Shown: positions 35,194 to 45,212 of the stretch, piece after piece
Numbering within the stretch: position 1 is the first letter of the stretch
Layout: each line of letters starts with the position of its first letter
Origin: Acidobacteriota bacterium
GTDB lineage: Bacteria; Acidobacteriota; Terriglobia; Terriglobales; Acidobacteriaceae
NCBI GenBank assembly: GCA_003225005.1
Contig: QIAN01000107.1
Span: forward strand, 85,156-149,155
DNA: 64,000 nucleotides
Direction: 5' to 3'
Position numbers and translations under genes: made by a program
Notes under the pieces: generated by a model
Database searches by the model: none
What the model was told of the DNA's origin: nothing
Seen by the model: the letters and a program-made list of their open reading frames with translations, nothing else

Positions 35194-37068
35194 CTACTCC
35201 ACGGTGACGGATTTGGCCAAGTTTCTCGGCTGGTCGACGTCACATCCGCGCCGCACTGCAATGTGATAAGCGAGCAACTGCAGGGGAACGATCTCGAGAA
35301 TCGGCGATAGTTCTTCCGGGGCCGCGGGAATGTAGAGCACATGGTCGGCTGCTTCTTTGATCTCTTCATCGCCCTCGGTGGCGAGCGCGATTACCACCCC
35401 GGAACGCGCTTTCACTTCCTTCAGATTGGACATTGTCTTCTCGCAGCGCAGCGCCGATCCGGGATTGTTCACGTCTTTCGTGGCGATAATGACTACTGGT
35501 AGATTCTCGTCGATGAGTGCGTTGGGGCCGTGCTTCATCTCGCCAGCGGGGTATCCCTCGGCGTGGATGTAGGAAATTTCCTTCAGCTTGAGAGCGCCTT
35601 CGAGGGCGATGGGATAGTGGATGCCTCGGCCCAGAAACAAGAAATCGTGAGCCCGTTGAAATCGTTTGGCCAGTTCATCGCATTCTTCATCCCGAGTGAG
35701 CAAAACCTCGAGCTTGCCAGGGATTCGGGTCAATTCCTGCACTGCGGCGCTGGCCTGCTCGCGCGTCATGCTGCCACGCACCTGCGACAGGTAAAGAGCA
35801 AATAGGTATAGAGCTGTTAGTTGGGCGGTGAATGCCTTGGTCGAGGCCACGCCGATTTCGGGCCCTGCGTGAGTGTAGAGAGTGCCTGCGGCTTCGCGGG
35901 TGATCATAGAGCCGACTACATTGCAGATGGCAAGAGTCTTCGACCCTTTGGCCTTGGCCTCGCGCTGGGCGGCAATCGTGTCAGCCGTCTCACCTGATTG
36001 CGAGATTACGATCGTGATCGTGTCCGGAGCGATGATGGGATCGCGATAGCGCCATTCGCTGGCGTAGTCGACCTCGACCGGAACGCGGGCTAGGCTCTCA
36101 ATCATGAACTTGCCCGCCTGACCTGCGTGCCAACTGGTGCCACAGGCGGTGATGTTTATCTTCTTCGCGGCGCGGAACTCGGCTTCCGTTATTTCCATTT
36201 GGTCGAGGAAGATGTGGCCCGTGTCCTGAGAGACCCGGCCCAGCGTGGTGTCGCGAACGGCACGAGGCTGCTCATAGATCTCCTTGAGCATGAAGTGCTT
36301 GAAGCCGCCCTTTTCCGCCATGATTGGGTCCCAGGTGACATGCTGCACCTGGCGTTGGATTGGCTTGCCGTCGAAGTCGGTAAGCTGAACCCCCGCCGGA
36401 GTCACCACGGCGAGATCGCCGTCGGCGAGGAAGAAGATGTCACGCGTGTGATAGAGAATCGCGGGCACATCCGAAGCCACGAAGTATTCCTCGTTGCCCA
36501 AGCCGATAACTGCAGGAGGACCGTTACGAGCGGCCACGATCTTGTTGGGTTCATCGACCGAAATCACGGCCAGCGCGAACACTCCGGTGAGCTGCTTCAC
36601 CGTTTTTCGCACCGCTTCTTCGAGCGCAGGACGCTTTCCGTTACCCGTCTTCACCAAATATTTCTCTACCAGATGAGCGATGACTTCGGTATCAGTCTCG
36701 GTGGTGAAGACGTGGCCTTCCTCGATGAGTTTTTTCTTCAGGCTGAGGTAGTTCTCGACGATACCGTTGTGGACCACAACAATCTTGCCGGTGCAGTCGC
36801 GATGCGGATGCGCATTTTCTTCGGTGGGACGTCCATGGGTGGCCCAGCGAGTATGGCCAATGCCGTAGGTGCCGTCGAGCGGCTTCAGGCGGATGACTTC
36901 TTCGAGATTGCGCAACTTGCCTTCGGCGCGGCGAATCTGGAGACCGTCTCCGTTACCAGCAACCGCGATGCCGGCCGAGTCGTAGCCGCGGTATTCAAGG
37001 CGTCTGAGCCCTTCAAGGATGACGGGAACAACCGGTTTCTTCCCCACGTAGCCAACGATCCCACACAT
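35194..37068 (-). CDS. glmS: glucosamine-6-phosphate synthase
   Basis: 624 residues. N-terminal Ntn glutaminase ([20 protein letters not shown], Cys2 nucleophile) with [16 protein letters not shown], and two SIS sugar-isomerase domains ([37 protein letters not shown]). Makes GlcN-6-P from fructose-6-P and glutamine, the entry to peptidoglycan and lipid A. Only 23 bp separate it from the upstream purS stop, so no glmS ribozyme can fit there. Confidence 0.97.
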   Translation of the reverse strand: MCGIVGYVGKKPVVPVILEGLRRLEYRGYDSAGIAVAGNGDGLQIRRAEGKLRNLEEVIRLKPLDGTYGIGHTRWATHGRPTEENAHPHRDCTGKIVVVHNGIVENYLSLKKKLIEEGHVFTTETDTEVIAHLVEKYLVKTGNGKRPALEEAVRKTVKQLTGVFALAVISVDEPNKIVAARNGPPAVIGLGNEEYFVASDVPAILYHTRDIFFLADGDLAVVTPAGVQLTDFDGKPIQRQVQHVTWDPIMAEKGGFKHFMLKEIYEQPRAVRDTTLGRVSQDTGHIFLDQMEITEAEFRAAKKINITACGTSWHAGQAGKFMIESLARVPVEVDYASEWRYRDPIIAPDTITIVISQSGETADTIAAQREAKAKGSKTLAICNVVGSMITREAAGTLYTHAGPEIGVASTKAFTAQLTALYLFALYLSQVRGSMTREQASAAVQELTRIPGKLEVLLTRDEECDELAKRFQRAHDFLFLGRGIHYPIALEGALKLKEISYIHAEGYPAGEMKHGPNALIDENLPVVIIATKDVNNPGSALRCEKTMSNLKEVKARSGVVIALATEGDEEIKEAADHVLYIPAAPEELSPILEIVPLQLLAYHIAVRRGCDVDQPRNLAKSVTVE

Positions 37069-37091
37069 AGGTAGAGAACCCCCAAAATCCG

Positions 37092-37337
37092 TTAGTCCGC
37101 CAGGGAAAAGCGAAACTCTTCAATCACTGGGTTGGTTAGCACTTCACGAGCCATGCGTTCGACCTCGGCCTGAGCCTGGTCCCGGCTGAGTCCGCCATCG
37201 AGGGTGATTTCAAAGTACTTGCCCTGGCGAACATCCTCCAGGCCTTTATAGCCCATCTTCTTTAATGCGCCTTGAATGGTCTTGCCTTGGGGATCGAGAA
37301 CGCTCTTTTTGAGGGAAACGTAGACATAGGCGGTCAT
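37092..37337 (-). CDS. purS: PurS subunit of FGAM synthetase
   Basis: 81 residues from ATG 37337 ([20 protein letters not shown]). [20 protein letters not shown] is the conserved PurS helix/strand core. PurS bridges PurL and PurQ in the fourth step of purine synthesis. purL and purQ are not adjacent. The longer frame up to 37388 would add unconserved residues. It is followed by glmS. Confidence 0.93.
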   Translation of the reverse strand: MTAYVYVSLKKSVLDPQGKTIQGALKKMGYKGLEDVRQGKYFEITLDGGLSRDQAQAEVERMAREVLTNPVIEEFRFSLAD

Positions 37338-37409
37338 AAGAATCTGTAGCATTATACGGCATGAAGATTCCTCACGGGACGCACCCAAGTTCGGTTGCGA
37401 GACCCTTGC

Positions 37410-37688
37410 TCAGTTCAGTCGCATGATCTGTTTGTCGAGCTCCGCCAGAGCCTGTTCCAGAATCTTTCGGTAGCGCGGGTTCTCCACCGAGCGGATCTGC
37501 TCTAAAGTCCTGCTCCGGGAAAGCTTCAATCCCTGTTTGCGGGATTCGATTCCTCTTTGTTCGGGGGTCAGATCGCGTTTTGGCTCCGCCGTGGTTAAGG
37601 TTGCGTCCTCTTGCTGCAGTTCGACCGACTTGCTCTCCCACCCGCGTGCCACAGGAGAATTATACGGCGGCCGAAGCAGCGTAGCCAT
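37410..37688 (-). CDS. conserved hypothetical protein
   Basis: 92 residues from ATG 37688 (MATLLRPPYNSPVARGWESK). The C-terminal half is a charged helix with repeated basic/acidic pattern (RGIESRKQGLKLSRSRTLEQ, YRKILEQALAELDKQIMRL). The 72-bp gap to purS and common strand suggest a shared transcript. I recognise no domain. Confidence 0.5.
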   Translation of the reverse strand: MATLLRPPYNSPVARGWESKSVELQQEDATLTTAEPKRDLTPEQRGIESRKQGLKLSRSRTLEQIRSVENPRYRKILEQALAELDKQIMRLN

Positions 37689-37894
37689 ACGCCAGAGGTG
37701 GCAATGAATCCCATGCTGATGTGTGTGGGCGCGCAACTTTGTGTGCTGTCTTGACGGAATGGCGTAGACTGTTAGACGCTTCAGTTTCAGTTCCCCTAGT
37801 GTCAGATCTCGGTCAGGTATTTTGGGCCCGTTGTATTTCAGTGCTTCTAATTCGACCTACAAATCTTGGGGTAAGCAAGGGCGAGGGATCCGTT

Positions 37895-39826
37895 GTGACG
37901 ATCTCCGCAAACGCGGCGCTCCCAGGTTCCTATGACTACGCTGAAGTAGCGCGCTCCGTGTTCATAGCCGTTGCCGCGTCCTACGCGGGGCTCGACCTTG
38001 CGGGTCGCGTGACCACCGCAAGGGGCGGGGTTCGCCTGGCTTGGTTGAGCGGCGGCGCAACCGCGATGGGCATTGGCGTCTGGGCGATGCACCTCAAGGG
38101 AATGCTGGCCTTCCGCCTGCCTGTGTCCGTCGCCTACCACTGGCCGACAATTCTGGCAGCACTGTTGGTGGCCATCTCGGCCTCCGCGGTCGCGCTGTAC
38201 GTGGCGAGCGGCCGGAAAATGGGTCTACTCGAGGCCTTGACCGGCAGCGTATTTGTGGGAGCTGGCATCGCCGGCCTGCACTACCTCGGTATGGCCGCAA
38301 TGAGATTACCCGCCATCACCCAGTACTCTCCTGTTCTGGTGACGTATTCCATCCTGCTCGCAATCTTGTTTTCTCTAATTGCGCTGCTGACGGCGTTTGG
38401 TCTGCGAGAGGAGACGAAATGGACTGTTCCGCGAAGGCTGGGCACCGCCGTTGTGATGGGAGCCGCTGTCTCCGCGATGCATTCCACCGGACTGGCTGCC
38501 GCAAGTTTCATTCCCGCCTCGCCTCCGGATCTTTCCCACGCTGTGAACATCTCCCCCCTTGCCAACAATGGAATTGCCATAGTGACCTTGATCGTGATTG
38601 TGGCCGCCATCATGACATCGTCCGTGGAAAGGCGGGCGAGCGCCGAAGTTCGGCGGCTCAATGAAGACTTGGAGCGTCGCGTCGCCGAGCGAACCTTGCG
38701 GCTGGAAGCGGTCAACCAATCGCTGAGAAATGAAATTGCCGAGCGTGAGCGGGCCGAAGAGGCCGTACGGCGAAGCGAAGACCGCCTCCGGTTGGTCATC
38801 GACACAATCCCGCAACAGATCTGGAGCGGTCCGCCCGATGGCTCTCTGGATTTCTGCAACGTGCAATGGCTCTCCTACACGGGTCTCACCCAGGAACAGG
38901 TGCAAGGCGAGGGTTGGCAGCGCATGCTTCATCCCGATGATCGGGAGCGGGTGCTGATGGCTTGGGAGGAATCCGTGGCCAAAGGCACCGGGGCATACCG
39001 CTGGTTCCTGCATCGCGCTATGCCGCTGCGCGGCGAGCAGGGAAGCGTCGTTAAATGGTATGGGACAACCACCGACATCGAAGACCGAAGGCGCACCGAG
39101 GAGGCTTTGCAGGAAGCGCAGGACAAGCTTGCTCACGTTACCCGCACGCAGGCGATGGGAGAACTGGCTGCTGCAATTGCCCATGAGGTGAACCAGCCCC
39201 TCACCGCGATCGTCACCAACGGCCACTTCTCCTTACGCCATCTCGAAAGTGCGAGCCCGAATCCCGATGAATTGCGCACTGCAATTACAGAGATTGTGAA
39301 CGACGCCACTCGCGCGAGCGCGGTTATTTCGCGAATTCGTGGCTTGTTGACGAAGGGAACTCCCAGAAGGACGGACCTAGACGTCAACCAGATCATGCAA
39401 GAGGTAATCACTCTTTTGCGCAACGAACTGAGCCGCAACCGCATCTCCTTACGGAGGGAACTTACGTCCGGTCTGCCACGCGTGGCCGGCGATCCGGTGC
39501 AGTTGCAACAGGTCTTGATCAACCTGATCATGAACGCCGTCGAAGCAATGCGCACATCAACTGGCAGACCGAGGGAACTTCTGATCAGGTCGGCAAGGAA
39601 ACCAGATGGTGTTTTGGTGCAGGTTCAGGATTCCGGACCGGGAATCGAGCCCGAGCTGAGAGATCGCATCTTTGAGCCATTTTTTACCACCAAGGGGGAA
39701 GGCACCGGAATGGGGCTCTCCATTAGCCGCTCTATAATAGAGTCCCACGGTGGACAATTGTCGCTGCTGCCAGCTTCCCGGGGTGCGCTGTTCCAATTCA
39801 TTCTGCCGGTGACGATAAATGGGTGA
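37895..39826 (+). CDS. MHYT-PAS hybrid-type sensor histidine kinase
   Basis: 643 residues from GTG 37895, with GAGGG about 9 bp upstream. N-terminal seven-helix MHYT domain: its three motifs read WAMHLKGMLAF, LHYLGMAAMRL and SAMHSTGLAAA, with the metal-type His/Met residues (copper or gas sensing is proposed for MHYT). A coiled linker leads to a PAS domain (DTIPQQIWSGPPDGSLDF), then HisKA (AAAIAHEVNQPLTAIVTNG) and HATPase (NLIMNAVEAM, GPGIEPELRDRIFEPFFTTK, GTGMGLSISRSIIE). It overlaps the response-regulator gene by 8 bp, so the pair is coupled. Confidence 0.9.
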   Translation: MTISANAALPGSYDYAEVARSVFIAVAASYAGLDLAGRVTTARGGVRLAWLSGGATAMGIGVWAMHLKGMLAFRLPVSVAYHWPTILAALLVAISASAVALYVASGRKMGLLEALTGSVFVGAGIAGLHYLGMAAMRLPAITQYSPVLVTYSILLAILFSLIALLTAFGLREETKWTVPRRLGTAVVMGAAVSAMHSTGLAAASFIPASPPDLSHAVNISPLANNGIAIVTLIVIVAAIMTSSVERRASAEVRRLNEDLERRVAERTLRLEAVNQSLRNEIAERERAEEAVRRSEDRLRLVIDTIPQQIWSGPPDGSLDFCNVQWLSYTGLTQEQVQGEGWQRMLHPDDRERVLMAWEESVAKGTGAYRWFLHRAMPLRGEQGSVVKWYGTTTDIEDRRRTEEALQEAQDKLAHVTRTQAMGELAAAIAHEVNQPLTAIVTNGHFSLRHLESASPNPDELRTAITEIVNDATRASAVISRIRGLLTKGTPRRTDLDVNQIMQEVITLLRNELSRNRISLRRELTSGLPRVAGDPVQLQQVLINLIMNAVEAMRTSTGRPRELLIRSARKPDGVLVQVQDSGPGIEPELRDRIFEPFFTTKGEGTGMGLSISRSIIESHGGQLSLLPASRGALFQFILPVTING

Positions 39827-40457
39827 GCCAGCTTCCATCGTTTTCGTGGTTGATGACGATCCCTCGGTCCGTCGCGCCATCAAACGCCTCGTAGAATCCG
39901 TAGGTTTGCACGTAGAACTGTTCGGGTCGGCAACGGAGTTTATAAACAGCAGCCGTCCCGATGTTGCAAGCTGCCTTGTCCTCGACATCAGATTGCCAGG
40001 AATCAGCGGGCTTGATTTCCAGCGCGAGCTGGTCCAGGCCAAGAATGAAATTCCCATGATCTTTATCACGGCTCACGGCGATATTCCGATGACCGTGCGC
40101 GCCATGAAAGCGGGAGCGGTCGAGTTCCTGACTAAACCCTTTCGCGACCAGGATCTGTTGGATGCGATTCAACTGGGGTTGGAGCGGGACCGCGTCCGGC
40201 GACAGCGCCAGGCCGAGACTGCCATGCTTCGGGAGCGTCTCGAATCGCTGACACCGCGCGAGCGTGAAATCCTACCTCTGGTAGTTTCGGGACTGCTCAA
40301 CAAACAAGTTGGCGCTGAAATCGGAGCGACCGAAGCGACGGTAAAGGTCCATCGTAGCCAACTCATGCGAAAGATGGGCGCCTCATCGCTGGCTGACCTT
40401 GTAAGAATGAGTGAAAAAATGGGGATTGCCGTTCCAGAAACTCATAGACATTCGTAA
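39819..40457 (+). CDS. FixJ-family response regulator
   Basis: 212 residues. Receiver domain with VVDDDPSVRRAIKRLVES, phospho-Asp in CLVLDIRLPGISGLDFQREL and TKPFRDQDLLDAI; C-terminal LuxR-type HTH (LTPREREILPLVVSGLLNKQ, VGAEIGATEATVKVHRSQLM). Partner of the MHYT kinase, whose stop overlaps its start. Target genes are unknown. Confidence 0.95.
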   Translation: MGEPASIVFVVDDDPSVRRAIKRLVESVGLHVELFGSATEFINSSRPDVASCLVLDIRLPGISGLDFQRELVQAKNEIPMIFITAHGDIPMTVRAMKAGAVEFLTKPFRDQDLLDAIQLGLERDRVRRQRQAETAMLRERLESLTPREREILPLVVSGLLNKQVGAEIGATEATVKVHRSQLMRKMGASSLADLVRMSEKMGIAVPETHRHS

Positions 40458-40540
40458 GGCGTCGCTTCGCCAAAGTAAGGATTCTCCGACCAACGCGCAA
40501 TAGATTCATTCCCACCCAATCAGATAGAAAGCATAACGAC

Positions 40541-40749
40541 GTGTTTAGTCAGCTTCGGGATTCTGGAGAGGGAATCGTTCCTCGGCAAGAGGAGCATATC
40601 GTCGAATCCTTCTTTACCGCCAAACCGGAGGGTGTCGGAATCGGACTGTCGATCAAGCGGCCTGTTGTAGTGCGCCAGCGGAGGCCGTTTGTCGGCTGAG
40701 TCGGGCCCCAAGGGGCGCTTTTCCAATATGCTTCGCCAGCTCTATAGCA
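40541..40749 (+). pseudogene. decayed tandem copy of the kinase C-terminus
   Basis: From GTG 40541 the frame reads QLRDSGEGIVPRQEEHIVES then FFTAKPEGVGIGLSIKRPVV, a copy of the upstream kinase HATPase end (QDSGPGIEPELRDRIFEPFF). A stop follows at 40697-40699, yet the downstream bases still read GPQGALFQYA, matching the kinase tail SRGALFQFI. So this is the last 65 or so codons of a duplicated kinase. Confidence 0.75.
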
Positions 40750-40759
40750 ATGGGGTCTC

Positions 40760-41284
40760 ATGACTGGGGCCCCAATTGTTTTTGTCGTGGACAACGATCC
40801 GGCAGTTCGCCGGGTGATCAAGCGTCTGCTCGAGTCTGTTGCGAGTCGACCTGTTCGGTTCGGCGGAGGAGTTCCGTCGTAACGAACGTCCAAATACAGC
40901 TAGTTGCCTGGTACTGTATACGGCTACCCGGCATAAGTGGGCTCGATTTCCAACGTGAACTGGCAGAGACCAACATTCAGATTCCAATCATCTTTATCGC
41001 CGCGCATGGGGACATTCCGATGGCCGTGCGGGCCATGAAGGCGGGGGCAGTAGAATTTCTCACCCAGCCATTCCGTCATCAGGATCTGCTGGATGCCATC
41101 CAACAAGCGCTGGGCGGCGGGACCGGACGAGACGCGCACACCGGGCAGAAATTGCCAAGCTGTTGGAGCGCTTTGAATCGCTGACAAGTGGCGAACCCAG
41201 AGTGCTGCTGCCTCTCGTTGTCTCGGGCCCGCCCAACCAACAAATAGCCGGCGAGATCGGAACTACAACTGATCCGTCTAGATG
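40760..41284 (+). pseudogene. decayed tandem copy of the FixJ-type regulator
   Basis: ATG 40760 reads MTGAPIVFVVDNDPAVRRVI, close to the intact copy's MGEPASIVFVVDDDPSVRRA. After about 40 codons the frame is lost near 40870; GLDFQRELAETNIQIPIIFI and GDIPMAVRAMKAGAVEFLTQ resume in another frame, and the HTH end (LTSGEPRVLLPLVVSGPPNQ, QIAGEIGTTTD) is in a third. At least two indels plus the loss of the first half's active Asp make it nonfunctional. Confidence 0.85.
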
Positions 41285-41405
41285 GGGCGACCCTCGTGAT
41301 TCGAAATCGGACAGCGCTGGGAGCCCTAGGCGTATCGCCTTCCCCCCGAGGCTGGAGGACGACGGCTGTTTCGGTCGCCCTCTGGCCCTTTTTTCCAAAG
41401 CAGAA

Positions 41406-42185
41406 TCAGAGGCCGAAGAGTTCGCGTAGGCGTCTGGTCTGCGCGCGGCTGACCGGAATTTCCGTTTGCTTCTTGTCGTCCATGCGCAGCTGGTAGGAAC
41501 TCTTGAACCAGGGGACCACCTCGCGGATGCGGTTGATGTTTACCAGATATGAGCGGTGAGCCCGCCAGAAAAGGTTGGGATCGAGGCTGTCGAGTAACTC
41601 TTCCAGGGTGCGGCAGTTGGATTGACCTTCCATCCCGGATAGGCCGCCTGTGACTACGCTGATCACGCCGTCTTTAATCGAAGCGTAGCAAATATCCTTT
41701 TGGTCCACCAGGAACATGCGTCCGACGGCTTTGAGCAGAATCTTGGATGGCTGCGGCTTGTGCGACTCCAACATTCGGACCAGAGTCTCAAGCCGCTCGG
41801 CCGGCAAACCGTCCGTATCCTGCTTGGAGCGTGCTTTCTGTAGCGACTGCGCGACGCGCTTTTTGTCGAACGGTTTGAGCAGATAGTCGACGGCGTTTAC
41901 TTCGAACGCCTTTACTGCATACTGATCGAAGGCGGTCGCGAAAACGATTTTGGGTAGTGGGACCTTCTTGTCCAGGAGCTTCTTGATGACCCCAAAGCCG
42001 TCAAGCCCGGGCATCTGGACATCCAGGAAAACGAGGTCTGGGTTGTGTTCTTTGATGAGGTTCACGGCTTCGAGACCGTTTTTGCCCTGGGCAACGATAT
42101 TGACGTCGCCGGCGTTCTTGAGTAGGTATGCAAGCTCATCGCGGGCGAGTTGCTCATCGTCCACGATTACCGCGGATAAAGACAT
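41406..42185 (-). CDS. LytTR-family response regulator
   Basis: 259 residues from ATG 42185 with GGAGAAGGA just upstream. Receiver domain (VIVDDEQLARDELAYLLKNA, DLVFLDVQMPGLDGFGVIKK, NAVDYLLKPFDKKRVAQSLQ) and a C-terminal LytTR DNA-binding domain (FWRAHRSYLVNINRIREVVP). Its kinase is not adjacent. LytTR regulators often control exopolysaccharide, biofilm or lysis genes. The open frame upstream to 42566 lacks coding character. Confidence 0.94.
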   Translation of the reverse strand: MSLSAVIVDDEQLARDELAYLLKNAGDVNIVAQGKNGLEAVNLIKEHNPDLVFLDVQMPGLDGFGVIKKLLDKKVPLPKIVFATAFDQYAVKAFEVNAVDYLLKPFDKKRVAQSLQKARSKQDTDGLPAERLETLVRMLESHKPQPSKILLKAVGRMFLVDQKDICYASIKDGVISVVTGGLSGMEGQSNCRTLEELLDSLDPNLFWRAHRSYLVNINRIREVVPWFKSSYQLRMDDKKQTEIPVSRAQTRRLRELFGL

Positions 42186-42265
42186 TCCTTCTCCGGAGTG
42201 CAAGAGGAGCTGCTCACCAGAAGTATAGTGTCGTCGTTTTGCCAGCGTCAACGCCGCTTGCTCAT

Positions 42266-42898
42266 TCAATGCTGCGGGGAGCGCTGCTGCATCATGTTGC
42301 CGATGTCCATCTTGGTGTAGCCTGCGGGGATCTCGAACAGGCTGGCCGACTGCGTGCCCTCTTGAATGTTGCGCAACTCTCCGGCGCTCGACTTGCCCTG
42401 CCATTTGACCGGGAAGCGTAGTTTGGGATCCAACCACACAGAACTCGGTTCGCCACTGGAGTTCGTGCCCTCGTACTTGACGGCGCTCCGGCCGTTCACG
42501 GTCTCGGTGCCCACCTTGTGGCAAGTCCCACCTGTGTTGCGCTCGATCTTCAGCCAATCGGAGCAAGCATTTTCAACGTCGCCGGTTCGAAAGAAAGAAT
42601 ACAGACCTCGCTGATTCATGGCCTGCGCCGGCATTTCCATGTACATGTGTTGCTGGGTCATTAGGACATCGGAAGTCTGGGTTGCGAAATTCATGATGAA
42701 CACACCTTGTCCGCGGGAGTTGTGTTCTTGCGACTCGATACGCATCTTGTCCTTGGCGAAATAGACTTTGGCTTGAGTCGGAGTGTCCGGCTTTTGCGTG
42801 TCTACAATTTCGGCGGAGAACTCCGTCTGCGCAAACAGCGATGCGCAAGGAAAGGTGAACGCGATGAGGTAGAGGAAGTGGGCAGAGAGTGGACTCAC
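42266..42898 (-). CDS. exported DUF4412-like protein
   Basis: 210 residues. GTG 42898 is preferred: AAGGAGA lies 7 bp upstream and the product opens with a signal peptide (MSPLSAHFLYLIAFTFPCAS). An ATG at 42922 gives a poorer leader. The mature part has FSAEIVDTQKPDTPTQAKVY and GVFIMNFATQTSDVLMTQQH, then a disulfide-like pair (ACSDWLKIERNTGGTCHKVG). Resembles DUF4412 or LolA-like exported lipoprotein-free proteins; function unknown. Confidence 0.65.
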   Translation of the reverse strand: MSPLSAHFLYLIAFTFPCASLFAQTEFSAEIVDTQKPDTPTQAKVYFAKDKMRIESQEHNSRGQGVFIMNFATQTSDVLMTQQHMYMEMPAQAMNQRGLYSFFRTGDVENACSDWLKIERNTGGTCHKVGTETVNGRSAVKYEGTNSSGEPSSVWLDPKLRFPVKWQGKSSAGELRNIQEGTQSASLFEIPAGYTKMDIGNMMQQRSPQH

Positions 42899-43015
42899 GG
42901 GAATTCTCCTTAAAATATTCATGCGGCGAGTTGGAGAGTATTCCAATACAAAAGCGGAATAAAGAATAGCAGAAACGGCCTGAGCCTAACAGGCCGCGGT
43001 TTCACTGCGCTGGTT

Positions 43016-43526
43016 TCACTCCGTGCCGGAGCCAAGCTCTGGAACACGGTCAATTCGAGGTGGGCCCGTGCCGGATGGGCGTGCGATCCAGTTTGTCATC
43101 AAGTGATGCTGACGATCCTCGAAGCCCAGCTTACGATAAATCCGGTGAGCCGTTGTGTTCGGGCGAGTGACTTCCAAGTGAATGGAGTTGACGCCAAGGG
43201 AGCGCACGGCATCTTCCACGAACGCCATAGCCTGACGTCCCCAGCCTCGTCCACGATAAGTTTCTCGAAGGTAAAATTCGTCGCTGAAGGCATCGCGGGC
43301 AAATAATTCAAGGCTGTAGCCCAACGTCAGCACGACATAGCCCACGGCGGCGTCACCATCTTGAATCAGCCAGATGCAGCCAAGCGAATCATCGCGCAGC
43401 AGGCCCGCTAAAGCGGCGGGAGAGTTCTCTTCGTCGGCCGTCGAAAGCATAGTACTCGCCCATGAATTCCAGGGTTAAATCGGCATCGGCTTCCTGCGCC
43501 AGGCGAAACCATGGGCCGCTGGTCAC
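43016..43526 (-). pseudogene. GNAT acetyltransferase, frameshifted
   Basis: GTG 43526 overlaps the thiolase TGA as GTGA, so translation is coupled. It reads TSGPWFRLAQEADADLTLEF then MGEYYAFDG, the usual GNAT start, but then runs into nonsense. From about 43445 the sense frame is one base on: NSPAALAGLLRDDSLGCIWL, DEFYLRETYRGRGWGRQAM (the acetyl-CoA loop R/Q-x-x-G-x-G/A) and NTTAHRIYRKLGFEDR. One indel near 43430-43450 splits it. The C-terminal part alone could be translated from ATG 43450, but lacks the first strand. Confidence 0.8.
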
Positions 43527-44722
43527 ACTGCATTCTCCACGACCAGGGCCATGCCCATGCCGCCGCTCACGCAGAGCGTAGCCACACCACGCTTCGTGTT
43601 ACGTTTGCGCATCTCGTGCAGCAACGTGACCGTGATGCGCGTGCCGGTGCAGCCGATGGGGTGGCCGAGAGCAATCGCTCCACCATTGATGTTGAGTTTA
43701 TCGCGATTGAAATTCAATTCGCGGTCACAGGCTAGGACCTGCGCAGCGAAAGCCTCATTCAGTTCGACGAGCCCAAAGTCCTGGAGCTTCAGATTGTGTT
43801 TTTCCTCTAGCTTGCGCAAGGCGGGGACAGGGCCGATTCCCATGGTTCGTGGCTCGACTCCGGCAGAGGCCACAGCGGTGATGCGGGCCAGCGGTTTCAG
43901 AGCATTTCGCTTCACGAAGTTCTCCCCGGCAACGAGCACGGCGGCAGCGCCATCGGTGATGCCCGATGAGTTGCCCGCCGTGATCGTGCCGGTATTCGAG
44001 AACACGGGAGCCAGCTTACCCAATTTTTCGATGGTCGGATCGGAGAATGGATGCTCGTCGCGGCTGAAAGTAGTTGTGCCTTTCTTGCCTTCGATGGTTA
44101 CGGGAACGATTTCATCGTCGAAGCGTCCAGCCTTAATTGCCCGCCCGGCCCGGGTTTGCGACATCAGGGCGTACTCATCCTGCTCGTCGCGAGAAATCTT
44201 ATATTGCTCGGCCAGCACCTCGGCAGTCTCGCCCATTACCATCTTGGCCATGGGACAGAAAAATCCGTCGCGATACATGCCATCGACCAGTTCTTGATGA
44301 CCCAGACGATATCCCCAGCGCGCACCGTCAAGATAGTAGGGAAGACACGACATGGACTCCGTGCCGCCGGCAAGAACGCAGTTGGCATCGCCCAGCAGAA
44401 TGGACTGGTAGGCTAATGCGATCGATTTCAACCCCGAAGCGCAGGCCTTGTTCACGGTGAAAGCTGGCACTTCTTGCGGCACACCGCTGCGGATAGAAAT
44501 CTGGCGTGCCGGATTTGGTCCGCCGCCGGCTTGGCGCGCGTTGCCGAAGATGGTTTCTTCGACTTGTTCAGGCTGGATTCCGCCTCGCTCTATCGCAGCC
44601 TTGGCCGCAACGACTCCCAAGTCAGCGGCGGTTAGCGAAGCCAATGACCCACCGAACTTGCCGATCGGCGTGCGCACCGCGGAGAGGATGTAGACAGCTT
44701 GCAGGCTCGTACCCCCAAACAT
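43523..44722 (-). CDS. acetyl-CoA acetyltransferase (thiolase)
   Basis: 399 residues. Nucleophile Cys94 in TVNKACASGLKSIAL, His in GGAIALGHPIGCTGTRITVT and the second Cys in TLCVSGGMGMALVVE; NEAFAAQVL is also typical. Biosynthetic-type thiolase that condenses two acetyl-CoA (or acyl-CoA plus acetyl-CoA), used for acetoacetyl-CoA, hydroxybutyrate or fatty-acid breakdown. Its stop overlaps the start of the frameshifted GNAT gene. Two further genes in this minus-strand run are not functionally linked. Confidence 0.95.
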   Translation of the reverse strand: MFGGTSLQAVYILSAVRTPIGKFGGSLASLTAADLGVVAAKAAIERGGIQPEQVEETIFGNARQAGGGPNPARQISIRSGVPQEVPAFTVNKACASGLKSIALAYQSILLGDANCVLAGGTESMSCLPYYLDGARWGYRLGHQELVDGMYRDGFFCPMAKMVMGETAEVLAEQYKISRDEQDEYALMSQTRAGRAIKAGRFDDEIVPVTIEGKKGTTTFSRDEHPFSDPTIEKLGKLAPVFSNTGTITAGNSSGITDGAAAVLVAGENFVKRNALKPLARITAVASAGVEPRTMGIGPVPALRKLEEKHNLKLQDFGLVELNEAFAAQVLACDRELNFNRDKLNINGGAIALGHPIGCTGTRITVTLLHEMRKRNTKRGVATLCVSGGMGMALVVENAV

Positions 44723-44900
44723 TTGAGTCTAGCAGAGGAGGGCGCGTTGAACTCTGCGCGGCGGTTTCGAACCGGTGCTAGTTGGTGAACGGGCTATGCT
44801 GACTATGCTGAGCGGGGCTATTGCCATTCCGGCTAACCTCCTTCATAATAAGTGTTTGCCTTGACCTCGCCGGACTTTCCGGAACAAAGGATACCTGTCT

Positions 44901-45167
44901 GTGTTAATGATTCGACTGTCGCGCATGGGTGCGCGTAAGCAACCGCAGTACCGCATCGTGGTCATTGAAAAAGAGCGCGCGCGCAACGGCCGTCCGGTAG
45001 AAGTCATCGGGACTTACAATCCGCGCACCAACCCGGCCAGAATTGAATTGAAGCGCGAACGAGTTGACTACTGGGTGTCGAAGGGCGCCCAACTGTCTGA
45101 CCGGGTCAGCAAGCTGGTGTTAAAGTCGGCCGCGCCGGTTCCGGCCACTTCCGGATCTGCCGCCTAA
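44901..45167 (+). CDS. rpsP: 30S ribosomal protein S16
   Basis: 88 residues. IRLSRMGARKQPQYRIVVIE and GTYNPRTNPARIELKRERVD are the S16 signature. GTG 44901 is chosen because AAAGG is about 10 bp upstream; ATG 44907 is the alternative. First gene of the cluster rpsP-khpA-rimM-trmD-rplS. A binding protein of the 16S 5' domain. Confidence 0.97.
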   Translation: MLMIRLSRMGARKQPQYRIVVIEKERARNGRPVEVIGTYNPRTNPARIELKRERVDYWVSKGAQLSDRVSKLVLKSAAPVPATSGSAA

Positions 45168-45212
45168 ACCGCGCTGAATCGCTGTTTTCACTTCCGCGAG
45201 TCGACGTAGACT

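Noticed and set aside
37069..37091. glmS ribozyme
   Set aside because: Only 23 bp separate glmS from purS; too short for the ribozyme.
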